In this document: positions 6,694-10,784 of the stretch, in pieces | Layout of the letters: each line of letters begins with the position of its first letter | How positions within the stretch are numbered: the first letter of the stretch is position 1 | Assembly (NCBI GenBank): GCA_021735105.1 | Contig: JAIPHS010000022.1 | Coordinates: forward strand, 1-10,784 | Direction of reading: 5' to 3' | Source of the DNA: Candidatus Omnitrophota bacterium | GTDB lineage: Bacteria; Omnitrophota; Gorgyraeia; Duberdicusellales; 4484-171 | DNA length: 10,784 nucleotides | Made by a program: the position numbers and the translations under genes | The notes under the pieces: model-generated | Seen by the model: only the letters and a program-made list of their open reading frames with translations | Databases searched by the model: none | Told to the model about the DNA's origin: nothing

Positions 6694-7147
6694 ATTTGAC
6701 CTCAATAATTACGGCTTCTTCCTTACAATCCGGAAAATATTTACAATTCAGGCATTCTGTCCAAATCTTATGGGGTAGGCTGTTTTTATCTATTAATTCA
6801 AAACCTTGTTTTTTAAAAAAAATAGGAAAAAAAGTCAAAGCAAAAACTTTAGATACCCCTAATATTTTTGCCTCTTTAATGCAATCTTGCACCAATTGTG
6901 TTCCAATCGTTTTTTTTCTAAAATCGCTATCAACAATTAAAGACTTTACTTCAGCTAAAGATTGCCATCCAACTATATGCAAGCTGCAGCAACCTACTAT
7001 TCTTTCACCTTCTAAATAAACTCGAAAGTCTCTGATATTTTCATAAATATAATTTAGAGAACGTTCTAACACTTTTCCTTGTTCAGCCGCAGAATTTATC
7101 AACTGCTGAACTTCTTTAGCTTTATCTATTTTTATTTTTTTTATCAT
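6692..7147 (-). CDS. argA: Short-form N-acetylglutamate synthase (GNAT acetyltransferase)
   Basis: Probably transfers acetyl from acetyl-CoA to glutamate, the first step of arginine synthesis. The 151-residue protein is a single GNAT domain, without the amino-acid-kinase domain of classical ArgA, as in the short NAGS group. Group traits visible are LERSLNYIYENIRDF at 27-41, GCCSLHI at 52-58, AEVKSLIVD at 65-73, LPHKIWTECLNC at 124-135 and a Cys triad C132-x2-C135-x5-C141 ('CLNCKYFPDC') followed by acidic residues. One oddity: the acetyl-CoA loop reads R77-K-K-T80-I-G82, so the first glycine expected in Q/RxxGxG/A is Thr. The ATG at 7145-7147 has only a distant AGGA at the mdh stop. The gene lies 20 bp after malate dehydrogenase and 11 bp before the acyl-CoA dehydrogenase. 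Another GNAT substrate is possible but less likely given the C-terminal motif. Confidence 0.8.
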   Translation of the reverse strand: MIKKIKIDKAKEVQQLINSAAEQGKVLERSLNYIYENIRDFRVYLEGERIVGCCSLHIVGWQSLAEVKSLIVDSDFRKKTIGTQLVQDCIKEAKILGVSKVFALTFFPIFFKKQGFELIDKNSLPHKIWTECLNCKYFPDCKEEAVIIEVK

Positions 7148-7167
7148 TTTAATAAAAAATTTATTTC

Positions 7168-8061
7168 CTAACTTATTTTTTTAAGGGTCTCTTGTAAGGT
7201 AAGAGTAATTTTTTTTAATTTTCTTAATTGTGCCCCAGTTAAATCTTCTTCAATTACTTTAGCAACTCCAGTTTTATTGATAAGGCAGCGATTGCCTAAG
7301 CAAATATTCTTTAGGCCATATTCACCATTTAATAGCACCGATAATGGTATTATCTGATTCTTATTATTACTGATTGCCTCAATTAATTTAGAACAAACTA
7401 AAGAAGGGCCAAAAACGGCGCTTTTGTTTTTAAAAAGTTGAACAATTTTAGCGCCTCTATGCTTAACCTCATCAATTACCTCTTTTGTAATTTTCTGATT
7501 GCGGCTGATAGAATGGATTAACATATTCTTGCTATGTGGGCCAAAAACAAAAGCTTGGCAAGAACTGGCAGGCATTTCGGTCTTTTTCGACAAAATATTA
7601 AGAAGACGGCTCGTATCTAAGGAAGAACCCATTCCCATGACTTTTTTGGCAGAAAAACCAGTTTCTTTTAAAATTAGATAAGTAATAATGTCTAAAGGGT
7701 TAGTTATGGCAATGACAATACTTTTAGGGCTGTATTTTTTAATTTGTGCGGCTGCGCCTTTAGCGATATCTGCATTAATTTTCAACAAGTCAAGACGGCT
7801 CATTCCTTCTTTACGAGGGATTCCCGCTGAAAAAACGACAATATCAGAACTTCTAATTTTTGAATAATTTTTAGTTCCTTCAATCTGAGTTGAAAAATCT
7901 AAAATACCACGGGTATCCTCTAGGTCATAAGCAACTGCTTTAGCCTGGTCTTGATTTATATCCAATAGAACAAGTTGTTCAATGCTTAGATTATTTAAAA
8001 TATTAAAAGCTAAATTAGAACCTACTCCTCCAACTCCAATAATTGATATTTTTTTTACCAT
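7168..8061 (-). CDS. mdh: Malate dehydrogenase (LDH/MDH superfamily)
   Basis: Interconverts malate and oxaloacetate with NAD(H). The 297 residues carry the NAD-binding motif GVGGVG at 9-14, with acidic D34 at the end of the second strand consistent with NAD. The active-site loop reads AGIPRKEGMSR (79-89); Arg at position 83, where lactate dehydrogenases have Gln, marks malate dehydrogenase, and R89 is also conserved. Further family positions are N121 (ITNPLD), D149/R152 (SLDTSRL) and the catalytic H176. The segment around that histidine is FGPHSKNM rather than the usual GxHGDxM, so the glycine after His is Ser. The start lies 1 bp after the isocitrate dehydrogenase stop, implying translational coupling; no strong Shine-Dalgarno sequence is seen. 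It is one of three TCA-cycle-like genes in a row. A relaxed 2-hydroxyacid specificity cannot be excluded. Confidence 0.87.
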   Translation of the reverse strand: MVKKISIIGVGGVGSNLAFNILNNLSIEQLVLLDINQDQAKAVAYDLEDTRGILDFSTQIEGTKNYSKIRSSDIVVFSAGIPRKEGMSRLDLLKINADIAKGAAAQIKKYSPKSIVIAITNPLDIITYLILKETGFSAKKVMGMGSSLDTSRLLNILSKKTEMPASSCQAFVFGPHSKNMLIHSISRNQKITKEVIDEVKHRGAKIVQLFKNKSAVFGPSLVCSKLIEAISNNKNQIIPLSVLLNGEYGLKNICLGNRCLINKTGVAKVIEEDLTGAQLRKLKKITLTLQETLKKIS

Positions 8062-8062
8062 C

Positions 8063-9151
8063 TTAAAGGTTTTTTATTTGTTTGACTACAGCTTCTGCAA
8101 ACTCTTGGGTGGTAGCTGCATTAGGATCGTTACGGTCAGGCATTAAATCATAAGTTAAAACTTTAGCTTCTTTAAACACTGCAGCAACTGCTTTTTCTAA
8201 CCTTAATGCTTTTTCTGTTTCTCCTAAATACTTAATCATCAAAGCAGCTGATAAAATTGTAGCAGTAGGATTTACTTTATTTTTTCCGGCATGCCTGGGA
8301 GCACTTCCGTGAGTCGGTTCAAATACAGCAATATTTTGACCGATATTTGCTCCTGGTGCAAGGCCGAGGCCCCCCACTAATCCTGCCCCTAAATCAGAGA
8401 TTATATCTCCATAAAGATTGGGTAAGACTAACATGTCAAAATTTTCCGGTTTTTGAGTAAGCTGCATAGCTAAGTTATCAACAATAACATCATTATACTC
8501 AATTTTACCTTTATAGTTTTGAGCTATCTGGATAAAACTATCTAAAAAAAGGCCATCAGTATATTTCATAATATTAGCTTTATGGATACAGCTAATTTTT
8601 TTCCGGTTATTTCCCAGAGCATATTCAAAAGCAAATTTGATTATTCTTTCTGAAGCGTTTCGTGAAATTGGCTTGATAGATATAGCGCTGCCTGGCCTAA
8701 CTTTTTTTTCTGCCATTTTGTTAATACTCTCAAGCAACTTATCTGTATCTGAATCTTTTTCTTTAAATTCCACGCCAGCATAAAGGTCTTCAGTGTTTTC
8801 ACGAACAATTACTAAATCTATATCTTTATACAAAGCCTTAGGACTATTAAAAGACTTGATCGGCCGAAGACATGCATATAGATCAAACAGCTGTCTTATG
8901 GCAACATTAATCGAACGAAAACCACTGCCTACCGGTGTTGTAATCGGCCCTTTTAAAGCTATTCTATTACTTTTAATTGAATCAATAGTGTCTTTAGGCA
9001 ATAACTCTCCGCCTTGGCCCATAGAAGTTTTACCAGCAATTCTTTTCTCCCATTTGATATCTAGGCCAAGCGCATCCACGCATACTAAAGCAGCCTGAAT
9101 AACTTCCGGGCCGATGCCGTCGCCGGGAATAAGTGTAACTTTATAACTCAT
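8063..9151 (-). CDS. icd: Isocitrate dehydrogenase (beta-decarboxylating dehydrogenase family)
   Basis: Oxidatively decarboxylates isocitrate to 2-oxoglutarate. The 362-residue protein shows LIPGDGIGPEV at 7-17, the isocitrate-type substrate loop with S80-x-N82-x3-R86 (SINVAIRQ), R96 (ACLRP), R117 in RENTEDLYAG (117-126) with Y124, K191 and the metal-binding D249/D253 (YGDIISD). These loops match isocitrate dehydrogenase, and the RELTGG-type loop of 3-isopropylmalate dehydrogenase is missing. The cofactor loop reads THGSAPRHAG (280-289): R286/H287 stand where E. coli NADP enzyme has Lys/Tyr and NAD enzymes have Asp/Ile, so NADP is plausible but not sure. It starts 2 bp after leuD and ends 1 bp before mdh. 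Homoisocitrate dehydrogenase is the main alternative, since aconitase-family subunits precede it. Confidence 0.85.
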   Translation of the reverse strand: MSYKVTLIPGDGIGPEVIQAALVCVDALGLDIKWEKRIAGKTSMGQGGELLPKDTIDSIKSNRIALKGPITTPVGSGFRSINVAIRQLFDLYACLRPIKSFNSPKALYKDIDLVIVRENTEDLYAGVEFKEKDSDTDKLLESINKMAEKKVRPGSAISIKPISRNASERIIKFAFEYALGNNRKKISCIHKANIMKYTDGLFLDSFIQIAQNYKGKIEYNDVIVDNLAMQLTQKPENFDMLVLPNLYGDIISDLGAGLVGGLGLAPGANIGQNIAVFEPTHGSAPRHAGKNKVNPTATILSAALMIKYLGETEKALRLEKAVAAVFKEAKVLTYDLMPDRNDPNAATTQEFAEAVVKQIKNL

Positions 9152-9153
9152 AA

Positions 9154-9651
9154 TTAAATTGAAAATCCTTTATATTTATCCAAATAATTAAAAATACCGT
9201 CAGATTTTATTAATTTCTTTTGAAAGCCATTCCAGGGCTTAAAAGCAGATACCGCTTTATTGTTTTTTTTAATTTTTCCTTTGTCTAAATCCATACTTAT
9301 ATCATCAGATTCTTTAAGCAAGTCAGTATCAGCCTCAATTAAAGCAAGCCCAATATTAAATGCATTGCGATAAAAAATGCGGGCAAAACTTTTAGCAACA
9401 ACACAAATTATTCCAGCTTCTTTTATTACCCAAGGAGCTTGTTCACGAGACGAACCCATGCCAAAGTTGTCACCGGCAGCAATTATAGATTTATTGACAA
9501 CTATTTCTTGATGGAAATTCGGACGGATATCTTCAAATAAATAGTGAGCCAGTTCTTTCATGTCAGTTATAGAAAATTTATAACGTCCGGAAATTATCCA
9601 ATCTGTATTGATATTATCGCCAAACTTAAATACTTTACCTTTTAAAATCAT
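9154..9651 (-). CDS. Aconitase/3-isopropylmalate dehydratase family small subunit
   Basis: The swivel-domain small subunit of a two-part [4Fe-4S] hydro-lyase; the partner is a LeuC-type large subunit. At 165 residues it has the LeuD/HacB length. It opens with KGKVFKFGDNINTD (4-17), carries the substrate-binding GSSREQAP motif at 66-73 and has ARIFYRNAFNIGL at 90-102. The specificity loop after INTD reads SGRYKFSITD, so the position of YLRT (homoaconitase) or YLVY-like (isopropylmalate isomerase) is YKFS, and neither substrate is indicated. Being directly upstream of isocitrate dehydrogenase favours citrate/isocitrate or homocitrate as substrate. Isopropylmalate remains possible, though no leuA or leuB is in view. 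The large-subunit gene lies one gene upstream, separated by pilT. Gaps of 2 bp on either side imply translation coupled to pilT and icd. Confidence 0.85.
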   Translation of the reverse strand: MILKGKVFKFGDNINTDWIISGRYKFSITDMKELAHYLFEDIRPNFHQEIVVNKSIIAAGDNFGMGSSREQAPWVIKEAGIICVVAKSFARIFYRNAFNIGLALIEADTDLLKESDDISMDLDKGKIKKNNKAVSAFKPWNGFQKKLIKSDGIFNYLDKYKGFSI

Positions 9652-9653
9652 TT

Positions 9654-10700
9654 TTATAAACTGTTAAATTCTGCTAAATTTTTTATTTTCCGTAAAGCTG
9701 TCTCTTTGGTGATCAACCCTTTTTTATAAAAAGTTTTTAAACATTTATCCATAGTATGCATTTGATGCTGTCTGCCCATTTGAATCAAAGAGGGAATTTG
9801 AGCGATATCATTTTCTCTGATTAAATTCCTTATTCCCGGAGTTGAAACCATTACCTCTGTAGCTAATACCCTCCCTTTGCCTTCGGCTCGGCGCAGTAAA
9901 ACTTGCGAAACGACCGCCTGAAGGCTTTCAGCAAGCTGGACAGTCACCTGTCTTTGTTGATGCGGAGGAAAAACATCGATAATTCTTTGTATGGTTTGAG
10001 GAGCGTCCGGTGTATGCAAGGTCGCAAGAACAAGATGGCCGGTTTCTGCTGCCGTCAGAGCTGTTGTGATAGTTTCAAGATCTCTCATCTCACCCACCAC
10101 TATAACATCCGGATCCTGTCTAAGCCCCCTTTTTAAGGCTTCGGGAAAAGAATGTGTATCGGCAAAAACTTCTCTCTGTTTAATAATACTTTTTTGATTT
10201 TTGTAAACAAACTCTATCGGATCCTCAATAGAAATAATAAGTTCTTTTCTGTTTTTATTGATAAAATCAACCATCGCGGCCAAACTTGTGCTTTTGCCGG
10301 TACCGGTTGGCCCGGTAACTAAAATTAAACCATTTGGTTTTTTTATTAAATCAAAAACAATATCCGGCAAGCCTAATGACTCAATAGATGGAATTTGCTC
10401 AGGAACTCTTCTTAAAGCTGCTTCAACATTACCGCGTTGATAATGAACATTGATTCGGTAACGGTCCATACCGGGTAAGGTAAATGAAAAATCTAACTCC
10501 CGATTCTTTTCAAAAGATGCTTTTCTCGTATCATTGATCATACTATAAATTAACGTTTTAGAACTTTCTTTAGTTAAAGATTCAAAGTCGGTAATAACCA
10601 GCTCTCCATCTATCCGTAAAATCGGAGGGAGGCCTACTGTAAAATGAATATCACTGGCAGATTTGGTTTCGGCTAACTTTAAAATATCATTTATCCGCAT
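9654..10700 (-). CDS. pilT: Type IV pilus retraction ATPase PilT
   Basis: A hexameric cytoplasmic ATPase that drives pilus disassembly, giving twitching motility and DNA uptake. At 348 residues it is the family's normal length. It has the N-terminal PAS-like part with SASDIHFTVGLPP (14-26), Walker A GPTGTGKS at 130-137, the Asp box ISIEDPIEF (156-164), Walker B DVIVVGEMRD (198-207, E204), the His box with H222 and H229 (GHLVLATLHT) and the C-terminal GIRNLIRE motif (289-296) that marks PilT over PilB. The start is set by a perfect Shine-Dalgarno sequence overlapping the stop of the upstream leuC-like gene. It lies between the large and small subunit genes of a metabolic dehydratase, with no other pilus gene in view. 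All motifs are intact, so it should be active. Confidence 0.95.
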   Translation of the reverse strand: MRINDILKLAETKSASDIHFTVGLPPILRIDGELVITDFESLTKESSKTLIYSMINDTRKASFEKNRELDFSFTLPGMDRYRINVHYQRGNVEAALRRVPEQIPSIESLGLPDIVFDLIKKPNGLILVTGPTGTGKSTSLAAMVDFINKNRKELIISIEDPIEFVYKNQKSIIKQREVFADTHSFPEALKRGLRQDPDVIVVGEMRDLETITTALTAAETGHLVLATLHTPDAPQTIQRIIDVFPPHQQRQVTVQLAESLQAVVSQVLLRRAEGKGRVLATEVMVSTPGIRNLIRENDIAQIPSLIQMGRQHQMHTMDKCLKTFYKKGLITKETALRKIKNLAEFNSL

Positions 10701-10705
10701 AAATA

Positions 10706-10714
10706 ACCTCCTTA
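10706..10714 (-). promoter_or_regulatory. Shine-Dalgarno site of pilT (TAAGGAGGT)
   Basis: On the coding strand TAAGGAGGT matches the 16S anti-Shine-Dalgarno core perfectly and ends 5 nt before the pilT ATG (10698-10700). Its first three bases are the stop codon of the leuC-like gene. It is the best ribosome binding site in the window. Confidence 0.85.
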
Positions 10715-10784
10715 AGATAAGATTTTTCGCGGGTCAGCGATCTCACCTTTAATGGCTGACGCTACTACTGTTGCCGGAGAAGCT
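10712..10784 (-). CDS. Aconitase/3-isopropylmalate dehydratase family large subunit, C-terminal end only
   Basis: The last 23 codons before a TAA (10712-10714) read ASPATVVASAI, then KGEIADPRKILS. The 'ASPxxxxASAI.G.I.DPR' pattern is the usual C-terminus of LeuC/HacA-type large subunits, which carry the [4Fe-4S] cluster of isopropylmalate isomerase, homoaconitase and some aconitases. The reading frame is open to the window edge. Its stop overlaps the pilT ribosome binding site, and the matching small subunit gene lies just beyond pilT. The call rests on a short stretch, but a small-subunit gene downstream supports it. The substrate is unknown, for the reasons given at the small subunit. Confidence 0.7.
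   Translation of the reverse strand, partial: ASPATVVASAIKGEIADPRKILS

Noticed and set aside
6663..7019. Plus-strand 118-codon open frame opposite the acetyltransferase gene
   Set aside because: Shadow of the well-supported argA-like gene on the minus strand; composition is not protein-like.
8793..9098. Plus-strand 101-codon open frame opposite isocitrate dehydrogenase
   Set aside because: Complement of a conserved coding region; no Shine-Dalgarno sequence or recognisable motif.
9903..10136. Plus-strand frames opposite pilT (also 10258-10440)
   Set aside because: Both are antisense to the Walker and His-box regions of pilT, whose conservation explains the open frames.

Overview
The window is a compact block of AT-rich bacterial DNA with every recognisable gene on the minus strand, so transcription runs from high to low coordinates. 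No rRNA, tRNA, CRISPR array, insertion sequence or phage gene was seen. A Kdo transferase (waaA) points to a Gram-negative with lipopolysaccharide, and pilT to type IV pili. Low GC, short gene gaps and several different 7-8 bp tandem repeats at gene boundaries would fit an uncultivated candidate-phylum bacterium (Omnitrophota is my guess). That placement is an inference and is not proven by the sequence.

Right half (10784 down to 5517): a tight gene string leuC-like (only the last 23 codons are in the window) - pilT - leuD-like - isocitrate dehydrogenase - malate dehydrogenase - short N-acetylglutamate synthase - acyl-CoA dehydrogenase. Gaps are 11, 2, 2, 1, 20 and 11 bp, so this is very probably one operon. 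The aconitase-family dehydratase halves, isocitrate dehydrogenase and malate dehydrogenase form a short tricarboxylic-acid module. Such a module could make 2-oxoglutarate, and the acetylglutamate synthase would commit the derived glutamate to arginine synthesis. The odd member is pilT, the pilus retraction ATPase, which lies exactly between the large and small dehydratase subunits.

Left half (5516 down to 1): after a 101 bp gap holding a long imperfect hairpin and a possible promoter come aroK (shikimate kinase) and dprA, which overlap by 8 bp, then topA, xerC and the 5' three-quarters of waaA. The order dprA-topA-xerC is a widespread bacterial arrangement; here trmFO and hslVU, which often accompany it, are absent. 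The gaps in this half are wider (37-108 bp) and each holds short-period repeats: TAGGGCT x2, GTCCCTC x4 plus a palindrome cluster, CCTTTAA-type x6, and a TACGAATT-type octamer in inverted orientation. Two of these arrays run into coding sequence and encode the last residues of TopA and DprA.

I did not find a clearly new biological system. The best leads are the pilT gene lodged between dehydratase subunits in a TCA/arginine operon, and the different short repeats at successive gene junctions.
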